Assembly (NCBI RefSeq): GCF_010894455.1 | Contig: NZ_JAAIXY010000030.1 | Coordinates: forward strand, 1 to 64,000 | DNA from: Myxococcus eversor | GTDB lineage: Bacteria > Myxococcota > Myxococcia > Myxococcales > Myxococcaceae | Length of the DNA: 64,000 nt | Direction of reading: 5' to 3' | Part shown: piece after piece, positions 25,890 to 37,106 of the stretch | How positions within the stretch are numbered: the stretch's first letter is position 1 | How the letters are laid out: each line of letters starts with the position of its first letter | The notes under the pieces: model-generated | The model's input: the letters and a program-made list of their open reading frames with translations, nothing else | Told to the model about the DNA's origin: nothing | Database searches by the model: none | Made by a program: the position numbers and the translations under genes

Positions 25890-26375
25890 TTACTGTTGGA
25901 ACCAGCGCATCATCGATTCGAGCTGCTGGCGGTCCAGCTCGTCGAAGGCGCTCTTGCTCGCGGAGTCGATGTCCAGCACCGCGAGCAGCTCGCGGTTCTT
26001 CCCGTACACCGGCACCACGATTTCGGACGCGGAGCGCGCGTCACAGGCGATGTGGCCGGGGAAGGCATGCACGTCCGCCACCACCTGCGTCTCACCCTTC
26101 GAGGCGGCGGTTCCGCAGACGCCCTGGCCGAACTTGATCTCCAGGCACCCCAGCGTGCCCTGGTAGGGGCCCACTCGGAGCAGCTTCCCCGGCGTCACCA
26201 CCCGGTAGAAGCCCGTCCACAGGTGGCCGAAGGCGTGGTGGATGAGGCAGCTCATCGTCGCCATGCCGGCGATGGGGTCGTCGATGCCGGCGAGCGCCGC
26301 CTGCACGTGCTGCTGGAGTTCCTCGTAGGCCTGCGCCTTGGGGGCCGCGCGCAGGTCCAGGGTGATTTCCGCCAT
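25890..26375 (-). CDS. msrC: Free methionine-(R)-sulfoxide reductase (GAF domain)
   Basis: The 161-residue GAF protein reduces free methionine-R-sulfoxide, protecting the methionine pool from oxidation. The diagnostic segments are VGPYQGTLGCLEIKFGQG, GVCG and DVHAFPGHIACDARSASEIV. Cys77, Cys87 and Cys111 occupy the three catalytic and resolving positions; an extra Cys43 is present. It is divergent from the sirtuin gene. Confidence 0.93.
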   Translation of the reverse strand: MAEITLDLRAAPKAQAYEELQQHVQAALAGIDDPIAGMATMSCLIHHAFGHLWTGFYRVVTPGKLLRVGPYQGTLGCLEIKFGQGVCGTAASKGETQVVADVHAFPGHIACDARSASEIVVPVYGKNRELLAVLDIDSASKSAFDELDRQQLESMMRWFQQ

Positions 26376-26480
26376 GATGGGGTCCTCGAGTCAGGTCTCC
26401 GCACCCGCCCGTCAGGGCCCGGCGCGGTCATCGTCGTCCCACGCTTCATATCCTGAATCCCACGCCGCACAGGAGGCACC

Positions 26481-27224
26481 GTGGAAACGCTCCTTCTCGA
26501 TTCGAATACCTGGCTGCTCGTCCTCACCGGTGCGGGTGTCTCCGCCGAGAGCGGAGTCCCGACCTTCCGAGGAATGAACGGGCTCTGGGAGGACCAGCCC
26601 GTGGAGCAGGTGGCCTCGCCCGAGGGCTTCGTGAAGGATCCGCTGCGGGTGTGGCGCTTCTACTCCCAGCGGCGGGCAGGTGCCGCCGGCGTCTCGCCCA
26701 ACCCCGGCCATGACGCGCTGGTGGCCTGGGAGCGACACCTGGGCGACCGCTTCCTCCTGGCCACGCAGAACGTGGACGGCCTGCACTCACGTGCGGGAAG
26801 CCAGCGCGTGGTGGAGATGCACGGCAACCTCTTCAAGACGCGTTGTAGCAATGACGAGTGCAAGCGCGCGCCCTTCGAGGACACCACCGTGTACGCGGCG
26901 GGCACCGTGCCCGGGTGCAAGGACTGCGGCAGCCTGCTTCGCCCGCACATCGTCTGGTTCGGCGAGTACCTGGACCCCGCGGACCTGGAGCGCATCCAGG
27001 ACTTCTCGCTGCGCGCGGCCAGCTCCGGCGGGCGCTTCGTCTTCCTGGCGGCGGGGACCTCCGGCGCCGTCTACCCGGCGGCCGGCATGGTCGACCAGGT
27101 GCGCGGTGCGGGCGGGGAGACGTGGCTCGTCAACCTGGACCCGGCGGAGAACTCGCGGCGCTTCCAGCACTCCGTGCAGGGCAAGAGCGGCGAGGTGCTG
27201 CCGAAGCTGGGGCGACTCGTCTGA
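26481..27224 (+). CDS. cobB: Sir2-family NAD-dependent protein deacylase, class III
   Basis: The enzyme removes acyl groups from lysines using NAD+. The 247-residue product has GAGVSAESGVPTFRG (17-31), TQNVDGLH (95-102) with catalytic His114 in EMHG, and zinc cysteines C122, C127, C146 and C149. Tyr61 and Arg64 (YSQR) match the pair that selects succinyl and malonyl lysine in SIRT5 and CobB. The last 31 bases of the gene are the first unit of a 47-bp tandem repeat running downstream. Confidence 0.94.
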   Translation: METLLLDSNTWLLVLTGAGVSAESGVPTFRGMNGLWEDQPVEQVASPEGFVKDPLRVWRFYSQRRAGAAGVSPNPGHDALVAWERHLGDRFLLATQNVDGLHSRAGSQRVVEMHGNLFKTRCSNDECKRAPFEDTTVYAAGTVPGCKDCGSLLRPHIVWFGEYLDPADLERIQDFSLRAASSGGRFVFLAAGTSGAVYPAAGMVDQVRGAGGETWLVNLDPAENSRRFQHSVQGKSGEVLPKLGRLV

Positions 27225-27428
27225 GGGCGGGGAGCGGTGAGGTGCTGCCGAAGCTGGGGCGGCTTGTCTGAGGGCGGGGAGCGGTGAGGTGCTCCCGAAG
27301 CCGGGGCGACTCGTCCGAGGGCGGGGCGCGGTGAGGTGCTCCCGAAGCTGGGGCGACTCGTCCGAGGGCGGGGAGCGACGAGGTGCTCCCGAGGCTGGGG
27401 CGACTCGTCTCAGGGCGGGGAAGGGCGG
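27194..27428 (+). repeat. 47-bp tandem repeat, five copies, seeded by the sirtuin 3' end
   Basis: Units begin at 27194, 27241, 27288, 27335 and 27382, each starting GGTGCTSCCGARGCYGGGGC and ending near GAGCGGTGA. Copy 1 holds the last 10 codons and stop of the sirtuin gene. Copies 1 and 2 differ at two sites; copies 3-5 diverge further and the last is degraded at its end. The unit is not a multiple of three, so later copies read in other frames. Confidence 0.95.
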
Positions 27429-27451
27429 CTCCCTGGGGAACGGGAGCCGCC
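27424..27451. terminator. Perfect 10-bp hairpin between convergent sirtuin and kinase genes
   Basis: GGCGGCTCCC (27424-27433) pairs perfectly with GGGAGCCGCC (27442-27451), loop TGGGGAAC. It lies right after the repeats and 7 bp before the end of the kinase gene on the other strand. It is likely a bidirectional terminator. Confidence 0.6.
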
Positions 27452-27457
27452 AGTCGC

Positions 27458-29158
<1,701 letters not shown>

Positions 29159-29281
29159 GTGGGGCCGGAGTATAGGCAGGCCCCGGCCGGGTCCGGAAAG
29201 GGGACGTTGGCTCCCAAGGTCTCCGGGCAGGCATCTGAGCCATTTCCCGAGGGCCCCAGGGCTGTTACATCCCCGGCCGCC

Positions 29282-31243
29282 ATGAGCCTCGTCATCGCCC
29301 AGGACCTCAGCCTCTCCTATGGAAAGAAGGTCCTCTTCGACAGCGACAGCTTCACCCTCGGCCCCAAGGACCGTGTAGGCCTCGTCGGGGCCAACGGGAC
29401 GGGGAAGAGCACCCTGATGAAGATCCTGGCCGGTGTCGCCCAGCCGGACTCGGGGACCTTGACGTACCGGCGGCGCGCCCGGTGGGGGTACCTGCCCCAG
29501 GAAATCGCCGGGCTGCCGGAGGGCACCGTGGTGGAGGCGGTGATGAGCACCGTCCCGGGGCGCGACACCCTGGAGTCCCGGCTGAAGGAGACCGAGGAGG
29601 CCCTGGCGGCGGCCACCGACGAGGAGGACCTGCTCGAGCTGGCCCAGTCCCTGGCGGACCTGCACGCGGAGCTGGACGACTTCGAGAACCGCTTCGGCCG
29701 GCACCACGCCGAGCGCATCCTCAAGGGCCTGGGCTTCAAGGACAACGATCTGGTCAAGCCCACCTCGGCCCTCTCGGGCGGCTGGCGGATGCGCGCGGCG
29801 CTGGCGGGCCTGTTGCTCCAGGACCCGGACCTGTTGCTCCTCGATGAGCCGACCAACCACCTGGACGTCCCCACTTTGGCGTGGTTCGACGGCTTCCTGC
29901 GCCGCTCCAACAAGGCGCTGGTGCTCATCTCGCACGACAGGGACTTCCTCAACCGGCAGATCAACCGCGTGGTGTCGCTGGAACTGGAGGGCGTGCGCGA
30001 GTACGCCGGCAACTACGACGACTACAAGCGCCTGCGCGCCGAGGAGAAGGTGCTCCTCCAGGCCCGGGCGGAGAAGGTGGAGAACCGGCGCGCGGAGCTG
30101 CAGGGCTTCATCGACCGCTTCGGCGCGAAGGCCACCAAGGCCAAGCAGGCGCAGAGCCGCGCGAAGATGTTGGAGAAGCTGGAGAAGGTGCAGGTCCTGG
30201 AGGAGCGCTCCACGATGAAGTTCCGCTTCCCTGAAGTGGAGCGGAGCGGGCGCGACGTGGTGTCGCTGGAGCGCATCACCAAGCGCTATGGCGCGCAGAC
30301 GGTGTACGACGGCCTGTCGGGCCGGGTGGAGCGCGGCCAGCGCATCGCCGTGGTGGGCGCCAACGGCGCGGGCAAGACGACACTCCTGCGAATGGTGGCC
30401 GGGGAGCTGGTGCCGGACTCGGGCACTGTCACGATCGGCCACAACGTGGTGGTGGGCTATTACGCGCAGCACCACGCGGACAAACTGGACAAGCAGAACA
30501 CCATCATCGAGGAGGTGCGCCCGCTCGCGGCGGACAAGCCGGAGAGCTACGTGCGCGGCGTGCTCGGCGCCTTCCTGTTCAGCGGCGATGACGTGGAGAA
30601 GCCCATCGGCGTGCTCAGCGGTGGTGAGCGTGCGCGCGTGGCGCTGGCGAAGCTGCTGCTGGTGCCCTCCAACTTCCTGCTGATGGACGAGCCCACCAAC
30701 CACCTGGACCTGGACTCGGCGGAGATGTTGATTGAGGCGCTGAAGCTGTACGGCGGCACGCTGCTGTTCGTCAGCCACAGCCGCAGCTTCATCAACGGGC
30801 TGTGCACCCAGGTGTGGGAGGTGGCCGACGGGAAGCTGACGCCGCACCCGGGCAACCTGGACGACTACCTGTACCACCAGGAGCAGCAGCAGCGGCTGAA
30901 GGCGGAGGCCGGTGGCGCGGCTCGAAGTGACACCGCGTCCTCCGTGACGATGACGGAGAAGGACCGCAAGCGGCAGGAGGCCGAGGCGCGTCAGCGGCGC
31001 AGCGTGGTGGAGGGTCCGCTCAAGAAGGAGATCTCCAAGTTGGAGGAGCAGATCGCCAAGGTGGAGGCCGCGCAGAAGGAGCGCGAGACGCAGCTCGCCG
31101 ACCCGGTCCTCTACAACGACTTCGCTCGGGCCAAGCCGCTGATGGACGCGCACCGCGACGGCAAGGACACGCTGGAAGACCTCTATGCCCGGTGGGAAGC
31201 CGCGCAGGAGAAGCTGGCGCAGGCGACCGCGACCCTGAACTGA
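29282..31243 (+). CDS. ABC-F family ATPase (Uup/YheS-like)
   Basis: The 653-residue product has two ABC domains and no membrane segments. Walker A motifs are GANGTGKS (36-43) and GANGAGKT (about 358-365); signatures are LSGGWRMR and LSGGERAR. Between them lies a Lys/Glu/Ala-rich linker typical of the P-site tRNA-interaction motif. A C-terminal coiled coil (about 555-650) resembles Uup and YheS. ABC-F proteins act on stalled ribosomes; whether this one also gives antibiotic resistance is unknown. Confidence 0.94.
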   Translation: MSLVIAQDLSLSYGKKVLFDSDSFTLGPKDRVGLVGANGTGKSTLMKILAGVAQPDSGTLTYRRRARWGYLPQEIAGLPEGTVVEAVMSTVPGRDTLESRLKETEEALAAATDEEDLLELAQSLADLHAELDDFENRFGRHHAERILKGLGFKDNDLVKPTSALSGGWRMRAALAGLLLQDPDLLLLDEPTNHLDVPTLAWFDGFLRRSNKALVLISHDRDFLNRQINRVVSLELEGVREYAGNYDDYKRLRAEEKVLLQARAEKVENRRAELQGFIDRFGAKATKAKQAQSRAKMLEKLEKVQVLEERSTMKFRFPEVERSGRDVVSLERITKRYGAQTVYDGLSGRVERGQRIAVVGANGAGKTTLLRMVAGELVPDSGTVTIGHNVVVGYYAQHHADKLDKQNTIIEEVRPLAADKPESYVRGVLGAFLFSGDDVEKPIGVLSGGERARVALAKLLLVPSNFLLMDEPTNHLDLDSAEMLIEALKLYGGTLLFVSHSRSFINGLCTQVWEVADGKLTPHPGNLDDYLYHQEQQQRLKAEAGGAARSDTASSVTMTEKDRKRQEAEARQRRSVVEGPLKKEISKLEEQIAKVEAAQKERETQLADPVLYNDFARAKPLMDAHRDGKDTLEDLYARWEAAQEKLAQATATLN

Positions 31244-31279
31244 GGCACGGCGACAGTCGGCCTCTCGGCTCGCTTCAGC

Positions 31280-31960
31280 TCACTGTCCGAACACGCGGGT
31301 GAACAGCCACATCAGCGCGGAGCCGGTGGCGTCGCCCGTGTATTGCGCCGTCATCGCCCCGGTGTAGCCAGAGGCATGCGGGGTATCCAGCTCGGAGGAG
31401 GGAGCCGCCTTCGTCAGCTCCTCCGAGAAGGGCACGGAGCCCTCCGGTGCGCAGCTTCCGCAGTACAGCGCCTCTTCATAGACGAAGCCATAGCGGGGCT
31501 TCACCTCGCGCTTGCACTCCACGCATGACGTCGTTCGCCCCATCTTGAGCGTGGGTCGCACGTCCAGGGGCGCGTTGCGATGCGTCGTCGCCGCCTGCTG
31601 GAGCTGTTGCAGCTCGCCCGGGTCCAACGCCACGCCCGCGCAGTCCGAGCACACCTCCACCGTGACCCCCAGCACCTGCACGACGGGCAGCGGGGCGTGC
31701 CCGCACCGGGGACAGCTCGGCGCCGGGGTTCCACAGCTCGGACACTCCGGGACGTACTGGAGCTTCGCCTGACAGCCCTTGCACATGCCCGCGTGTCCCT
31801 TCGCGCGGCGCACCAGCGCGTCGGAGATGGAGCCGCCCATGACGTTCGCCAGCGCCTCGCCCTCGAACCAGACGGAGCCGCAGTGGCCACACTCCTCGCG
31901 GGGCAGCCCTCCCATGAAGGTGGGCCGCATCGTGTTGTGGCAGAAGGGGCAGGCGCTCAT
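31280..31960 (-). CDS. Multi-zinc-ribbon protein
   Basis: The 226-residue product contains at least five CxxC pairs. It opens with CPFCHNTM and ECGHCGSVWFEGE, the layout of the transcription-factor-type zinc ribbon family, and continues with CKGC, CPSCG, CPRCG, CSDC, CVEC and CGSC pairs. The C-terminal 50 residues are not cysteine-rich. Function is unknown. An in-frame GTG at 31987 is possible, but the ATG at 31960 starts exactly at the conserved region. Confidence 0.85.
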   Translation of the reverse strand: MSACPFCHNTMRPTFMGGLPREECGHCGSVWFEGEALANVMGGSISDALVRRAKGHAGMCKGCQAKLQYVPECPSCGTPAPSCPRCGHAPLPVVQVLGVTVEVCSDCAGVALDPGELQQLQQAATTHRNAPLDVRPTLKMGRTTSCVECKREVKPRYGFVYEEALYCGSCAPEGSVPFSEELTKAAPSSELDTPHASGYTGAMTAQYTGDATGSALMWLFTRVFGQ

Positions 31961-31987
31961 GGGCAGACAGCCTAGCGCCAATCCCAC

Positions 31988-34231
31988 TCAACTTGCTCGT
32001 CGCCGCCGCTCGCGCTTGGGCCGAGGCTCCGGAGCCGATGGGGCAGGGGGCTCGCGCAGTTCCTCCGGAACGGGGAACGACTGGGAGATGCGCGTCGCGG
32101 GCGGCGGCGTGCCCGTGCCCTCCGCGACGAGCCCCTCCGCGGGCTTCTCCGCCGGCAGCGCGGGCAGGCGGATGATGAACGTGGTGCCCTCGCTCGCCTT
32201 GCTCTGCACGGAGATGCTGCCGCCGTGGTTCTTCACGATGCGCTGACAGATGGCGAGGCCCAGCCCCGTGCCCTTCTGCTTCGTCGTGAAGAACGGCACG
32301 AAGATGTGCGGCTGCTGGTCCGTCGGAATGCCCGGCCCGGTGTCGGACACGCGCACCTCCAGCACCTCGCCCCCCGCGTTGCGGAACTCACCGAAGCGCT
32401 CCGGCTTCTCCGTGCGCACCGTGATTCGACCCTCGCGCGTGTCCAGCGCCTGCACCGCGTTCTGCACCAGGTTGATGAGCACCTGCTTGAGCTGCTCGGC
32501 GTCTCCATCCGCGCGCGGCAGCAGCAGGTCCAACTCCACCGCGAGCTGGACGTTGGAGGGCACGTCGTTCTGGATGAGCCGCATGGTCCGCGTCACCACC
32601 TCGTTCAGGTCCGTGGGCCCGAAGCTCTGCTTCATCGGCCGCGCGTAGTCGAGGAACGCCGTCACCACGCCGTTGAGGCGGTTGACCTCCTCGACGATGA
32701 CCTCCAGGAACTCGCCGTCCTCGCCCGGCAGCCGCATCGGGTCCAGGCACTGCGCCGCGCCCTTGATGGCCCCCAGCGGATTGCGAATCTCGTGCGCGAG
32801 GCCCGCCGCCATCTCACCCAGCGCGGCCAGTCGATCTCTCTCTCGAATCTTCTCGTACAGCTTCGAGTTCTCCAGCACCGTCGCCAGCTTCTCCGCCACC
32901 TCCAGGATGAGCGCGATTTCGTCGGACGCGTACGCCTCCGGCACCCGCTCGTCCCAGAGGTTCAGGAAGCCGATGACCCGATCATTGCCCACCAGCGGCA
33001 CGGTGATGCCGGCCTTCATCTGCACCAGCGCCGCGCGCGTGTCGTTCAGTCGCTTCAGTTCGTCGCGGTAGCGCCGTCCCTCCACCGTCTGGAGTCGCAT
33101 CGTCGCGCCGCGCCGCTCCACGTTCTCCAGCAGCACCGCTTTCTGCCCGCTGGCCACCGCGAACAACAGACCGCGCGCCGCCGCCGTGTCCAGGAACGAC
33201 ACCGGCAACGGCCCCCGCGAGTCCAGCAGCCGATACCCCGGCCGGTCCTCCGCGAGCAGATACACCGATGCATGCGTCACGCGGCCCGTCTCGTGGAGCG
33301 TCTCCAACACCAGCCGCGCCAGCTCCGAGATGTCGATGACGTTCGCCATCCTCGCGCGCAGCATCCCCAGCGCGTCGAGCAACGCGAAGCGCTCGCGGAA
33401 GAAGATGCGCACCACCATCTCCTCCACCTTCGTGCGCAGCGGGTCCAACAGGATGAGGATGACGAAGGCCGCCACCACCGTGTTGAAGACGAACAGCCCC
33501 GTGTCCTCGTCCACCCACGCCGTCAGCACGGTGAAGACCGCCGCGAGGATGACCGCGAGCACCGTCTGGGAGGCGATCTTCCCCAGGAGCTCGTGCAGGT
33601 CCATCAGCCGCAGCCGCAAGAGCGTCTGCGCGAGGAAGAACAGGTACAGCGTGGTGAAGACGGGCCCCAGCGTCGGCAGCGGGATGACGGTGCCCAGGAA
33701 GTCGAGCGCGGAGAAGAGGATGCCCGCGCCCGCGCCGATGGCCAGATACATCAGCCTCAGTTGCTCGATGCGGGACTCGTTCGTCCTGACCCGGTGGAGC
33801 AGCAACGACACCGAAGCGAGCAAGGAGCCGAGCACCCAGACGCCCATGGCCACGCGAGCCCACACCTTGTCGGCGAGGGGGGTGACGGCCACGGCCAGGC
33901 CCAGGAAGACCGACAGGAGGGCGAGCCGGCGGCCGACCTGGTGTGTTCCCTTGCTGACATCCAAGAACTCGAGGAAGAAGCCCACGGCCGCGCCCGGTAC
34001 GAGCGAGGCGACGAGCACGGTGATGCCCAGGGTGATGCGCGCCGCCCAGGGGTAGGTCGCCGCGGGAAAGAGGCTGTGGAAGAAGAACGAGAGGTAGTAC
34101 CCAGCCACCGTCAGGGCGAAGACGGAGTACAGGGTGAGGACCTTCGGCCGGGCCGGGCGCAACAACATGGACACGCCCAGGGCCAGGCCGATGATGGATG
34201 CCAGCAGAGCGCTCTGAGTCCGGATGTCCAT
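31988..34231 (-). CDS. Membrane sensor histidine kinase with GAF domain (NtrB-like)
   Basis: The 747-residue product has about eight N-terminal membrane segments (8-265), a GAF domain (about 300-455), a HisKA domain with His480 in HEIRNPL, and an HATPase domain with Asn591 (N box), DTGPG (630-634) and GTGLGL (654-659). A Pro/Arg-rich tail of about 50 residues ends the protein. It should autophosphorylate and pass phosphate to a response regulator that is not encoded nearby, so it is an orphan kinase here. It is divergent from the lytic transglycosylase. Confidence 0.93.
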   Translation of the reverse strand: MDIRTQSALLASIIGLALGVSMLLRPARPKVLTLYSVFALTVAGYYLSFFFHSLFPAATYPWAARITLGITVLVASLVPGAAVGFFLEFLDVSKGTHQVGRRLALLSVFLGLAVAVTPLADKVWARVAMGVWVLGSLLASVSLLLHRVRTNESRIEQLRLMYLAIGAGAGILFSALDFLGTVIPLPTLGPVFTTLYLFFLAQTLLRLRLMDLHELLGKIASQTVLAVILAAVFTVLTAWVDEDTGLFVFNTVVAAFVILILLDPLRTKVEEMVVRIFFRERFALLDALGMLRARMANVIDISELARLVLETLHETGRVTHASVYLLAEDRPGYRLLDSRGPLPVSFLDTAAARGLLFAVASGQKAVLLENVERRGATMRLQTVEGRRYRDELKRLNDTRAALVQMKAGITVPLVGNDRVIGFLNLWDERVPEAYASDEIALILEVAEKLATVLENSKLYEKIRERDRLAALGEMAAGLAHEIRNPLGAIKGAAQCLDPMRLPGEDGEFLEVIVEEVNRLNGVVTAFLDYARPMKQSFGPTDLNEVVTRTMRLIQNDVPSNVQLAVELDLLLPRADGDAEQLKQVLINLVQNAVQALDTREGRITVRTEKPERFGEFRNAGGEVLEVRVSDTGPGIPTDQQPHIFVPFFTTKQKGTGLGLAICQRIVKNHGGSISVQSKASEGTTFIIRLPALPAEKPAEGLVAEGTGTPPPATRISQSFPVPEELREPPAPSAPEPRPKRERRRRAS

Positions 34232-34338
34232 GGGCTTGCGGACAGTCTAACCTGTGTCCACCTCCGGAAATTTTCCATGCACTCCCGGTTGTCATGGGGC
34301 GAGCCCGCGCCCACCTCCCAGGGTCCCCAGCCCCGCGT

Positions 34339-36765
34339 ATGAAGCCCTTCCTGCCCAAGCTCGCCGTCGTCGCCTCCGCGCTCCTGTTGTCCGCGCAGGC
34401 TCCCGCACCCCAGGTCTCCCCGCCCGCCGCGACGGAGGCCCCCGCCGTGACGGAGACGCCCGCCGTGACGGAGGCCCCCGCGTCCCATACGGAGAACGCC
34501 CCTTCCGAGGCCCAGCTCTCGCCGCGTCCGGACGCGGAGAAGACGCAGGTGCCCGAGGGCTTCGTGGAGGTCCTCAACCCGGCTTTCCCCAACCCCGCGC
34601 CCCCCGCGCCCGTCGTCCACCGGGGCCGTCGCTACGCGCTGGAGGACCTGGCGCCGTACTTCGGCGAGGGCAAGAAGAAGGAGGCCCGGGCGGCCTTCGA
34701 CAAGGGCCAGTACAGCCGGGCCCGCGAGCTGCTGAAGGACGAGGGCGACAGCCCGCCGGTGCGCTACCTTCGCGCGCTTTCCGCGGTGCGCTCCGGAGAT
34801 GACGAGACAGCCGCGAAGGAGCTGGCCGCGCTGGCGCCGGACTACCCCGCGCTGCAGGACAGGTGTCTGACGCACGCGGGCGTGGCGCTGGAGGGGCTGC
34901 GTCGCTTCGACGAGGCCGCCGTGCTGCTGGCCCAGGTGTCGCCCGAGTCCCGGCTGTACGTGGACGCGCGGCTGGCGCTGTCGAGGGTGCTGCGCAAGAA
35001 GAAGGACGCCGCTGGTGCCATGGCCGCGCTGGAGCCGCTCACGTCGCGCGCCGCTCCGAGCTGGGGCCGCAACGTGGGCGCCGAGGCGCTGATGGCCATC
35101 GCGGACATCGCCGCCGAGAAGAAGGACAAGGCCGCCGAGCGCGCCGCGCTGTGGCGCCTGTGGGGCGCGCATCCGCTGTCCGCGCTCGCGACGCAGGCGG
35201 AGAAGCGCCTCAAGGGCCAGGCGGCGCCGCAGGAGGCGAAGGTCGCTCGCGGCGAGGCGCTGGTGGAGCTGCACCGCAACAAGCAGGGCCTGACGCAGCT
35301 GGAGCCGATGCTGGCGCAGTTGAAGCTGCCGGAGCCGCTCGCGTGCCGCGCGCACTTCGCCTACGGCAAGGGCCTGCGCAAGGAGCGCGAGCACACGCGC
35401 GCCATCCAGATTCTCTCGCAGGTGGTGGAGAAGTGCTCGGACCGCGACCTGCTCGCGCGGGCGCTGTATGTGCTGGGCTCATCGCGCTCGATTGTCGACT
35501 CGGCGCGCGGGACGGATACGTACGAGCGGCTGGCGCGCGAGTTCCCGGACCACAGCTTCGCGGACGACGCGCTGTTCTACGCGGCGGACCTGTACGTGAA
35601 GACGGGCCGCCCCAAGGAGGCGATGGCGCGGCTGGACGAGCTGTCGAAGCTGTACCCGCAGGGCGACTTCCTGGGCGAGGCGCTCTTCAAGGCGTACTGG
35701 ATTGCGCGCACGAGCAAGGCGGAGGACGCGGGCCTGTCCTTCCTGGACCGCATCGAACAGCGCTTCGCGCAGGCGGACGAGAGCTACGACGTGGAGCGCG
35801 CGCGGTACTGGCGGGCGCGGACGTTCCAGGAGCAGGGCAACATCCAGGGCGCGGCGGAGCTGTTCGAGAAGGTCGCCGTCGAGCACCCCGCGACGTACTA
35901 CGGGCTGATGGCGCGCTCGCAGTTGACGACGGTGGATCCGGCGCGGCTGGAGCGCATCTCCCCGGAGATCTTCGCGGTGCCCGACGCCGCAAGCCCGTGG
36001 CCGCTGTTCGCGGGGCCTGTGGGCGACGACCCGCACTTCCGCGCGGGCATCGAGCTGTTGCGGCTCGGCTTCCCGGAGGCGGTGTCGTCGGAGCTGCTCG
36101 CGGTGAACCGGACGAACCAGCCCGCGGAGGCCGTCCGCCTGCTGGTGCTGGTGCTGCACGAGGCCGGTGACGAGCGCGCCGCCCACGCCGTGGCCCGGCT
36201 GGTGCTGCGCAAGGACTTGAGTGGCCGCATCACCCGCGAGACGCGCGTGGTGTGGGAGGTGGCCTATCCCAACGCGTTCCGAGACCTCATCGAGAAGCAC
36301 ACCGCCGTGTCGGGCGTGGAGGCGGACCTGCTCCAGGCGCTGATGCGCGAGGAGAGCGCGTTGGACCCGAAGGCGCTGTCCTGGGCCGGAGCGTTGGGCC
36401 TCACGCAGTTGATGCCCTCCACCGCGAAGGGCGTCGCGAGGGAGCTGAAGCTCAAGCGCTTCACGGTGGACCAACTGCTCCAGCCGGACCTGAACATCCG
36501 CTTCGGCGCGCACTACCTGGGTGGGCTCTTGAAGAAGTTCGGCGGGCACACGCCGTACGCGGTGGGCAGCTACAACGCGGGCCCCGGCGCGGTGAATCGC
36601 TGGCGCGCGGACAAGCCGGACCTGCCGCTGGACGCGTGGGTGGAGGAGATTCCCATCTCCGAGACGCGCGGCTACATCAAACGCGTCCTGCGCTCGTACA
36701 ACACCTACCAGTTGCTCTACGGCCGGGCGCCCAAGCTGCCCGTCATCAAGAGCGCCGCGCGCTAG
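34339..36765 (+). CDS. Periplasmic lytic transglycosylase with TPR-like solenoid (Slt type)
   Basis: The 808-residue product has a signal peptide (1-20), a Pro/Ala/Thr-rich segment with short AVTE repeats (about 30-50), a long helical-repeat region (about 95-640) and a C-terminal SLT domain (about 655-790). The catalytic Glu lies in REES near residue 672, followed by GALGLTQLMPSTA and YAVGSYNAGPGAV. It should cleave murein with formation of 1,6-anhydro ends. Layout matches Slt70 but the solenoid is longer. Confidence 0.94.
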   Translation: MKPFLPKLAVVASALLLSAQAPAPQVSPPAATEAPAVTETPAVTEAPASHTENAPSEAQLSPRPDAEKTQVPEGFVEVLNPAFPNPAPPAPVVHRGRRYALEDLAPYFGEGKKKEARAAFDKGQYSRARELLKDEGDSPPVRYLRALSAVRSGDDETAAKELAALAPDYPALQDRCLTHAGVALEGLRRFDEAAVLLAQVSPESRLYVDARLALSRVLRKKKDAAGAMAALEPLTSRAAPSWGRNVGAEALMAIADIAAEKKDKAAERAALWRLWGAHPLSALATQAEKRLKGQAAPQEAKVARGEALVELHRNKQGLTQLEPMLAQLKLPEPLACRAHFAYGKGLRKEREHTRAIQILSQVVEKCSDRDLLARALYVLGSSRSIVDSARGTDTYERLAREFPDHSFADDALFYAADLYVKTGRPKEAMARLDELSKLYPQGDFLGEALFKAYWIARTSKAEDAGLSFLDRIEQRFAQADESYDVERARYWRARTFQEQGNIQGAAELFEKVAVEHPATYYGLMARSQLTTVDPARLERISPEIFAVPDAASPWPLFAGPVGDDPHFRAGIELLRLGFPEAVSSELLAVNRTNQPAEAVRLLVLVLHEAGDERAAHAVARLVLRKDLSGRITRETRVVWEVAYPNAFRDLIEKHTAVSGVEADLLQALMREESALDPKALSWAGALGLTQLMPSTAKGVARELKLKRFTVDQLLQPDLNIRFGAHYLGGLLKKFGGHTPYAVGSYNAGPGAVNRWRADKPDLPLDAWVEEIPISETRGYIKRVLRSYNTYQLLYGRAPKLPVIKSAAR

Positions 36766-36793
36766 GACGTCCCCCTGCGCGGGGCCGCGTTCG

Positions 36794-36844
36794 AGCAGCC
36801 GAGGGCAGGACTGTTGTTCCCACCCGCGGCTGCTTCGTTCCTTG
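36794..36844. terminator. Hairpin between convergent transglycosylase and cold-shock genes
   Basis: AGCAGCCG (36794-36801) pairs perfectly with CGGCTGCT (36837-36844), and GGG (36804-36806) can pair with a CCC inside. The + strand tail TCGTTCCTTGG is T-rich. The loop is long, so confidence is moderate. Confidence 0.4.
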
Positions 36845-36850
36845 GGGTCC

Positions 36851-37054
36851 CTAAATCGGCCTGATGTTCTGCGCGTTGAGGCCCTTCGGTCCCTTCGTCA
36901 CTTCGAATTCGACCCGCTGATTCTCGGCGAGCGACCTGAAGCCGTCCGCGTTGATGGCGGAGTGATGGGCGAAGACATCCTCGCCTCCGTCATCCGGGGT
37001 GATGAAACCAAAGCCCTTGGCGTCGTTGAACCACTTCACGATTCCAGTCTTCAT
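36851..37054 (-). CDS. Cold-shock protein, copy 1
   Basis: The 67-residue OB-fold protein has RNP1 (KGFGFITP) and RNP2 (DVFAHHSAI) and binds single-stranded RNA or DNA. It begins MKTGIVKWFNDAKGFGF, typical of the CspA family. The ATG at 37054 follows AAGGACAG. The same frame stays open upstream to a GTG at 37186. Its upstream region shares two blocks with the neighbouring copy. Confidence 0.96.
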   Translation of the reverse strand: MKTGIVKWFNDAKGFGFITPDDGGEDVFAHHSAINADGFRSLAENQRVEFEVTKGPKGLNAQNIRPI

Positions 37055-37085
37055 GCTGCTGTCCTTGTGACCACGCCTGGGGACT

Positions 37086-37106
37086 TCCAGGTCGGTGGTA
37101 GTGAAT
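37086..37106 (-). promoter_or_regulatory. Shared upstream element, copy before cold-shock gene 1
   Basis: A 21-base block whose sense strand begins ATTCACTACCACCGACC is identical to 37492-37512. It lies 32 bases before its start codon, against 33 in the other copy. Likely a transcription-start or 5' leader element. Confidence 0.6.

Noticed and set aside
27194..27428. The tandem repeat as a CRISPR array
   Set aside because: Units are contiguous with no variable spacers and no cas genes are nearby.
29159..31153. The kinase frame stays open for about 665 codons upstream of its chosen start
   Set aside because: This part is antisense to the ABC-F gene, has low-complexity Leu/Val/His/Arg composition, and the kinase starts naturally at ATG 29158 with its Cys motif.
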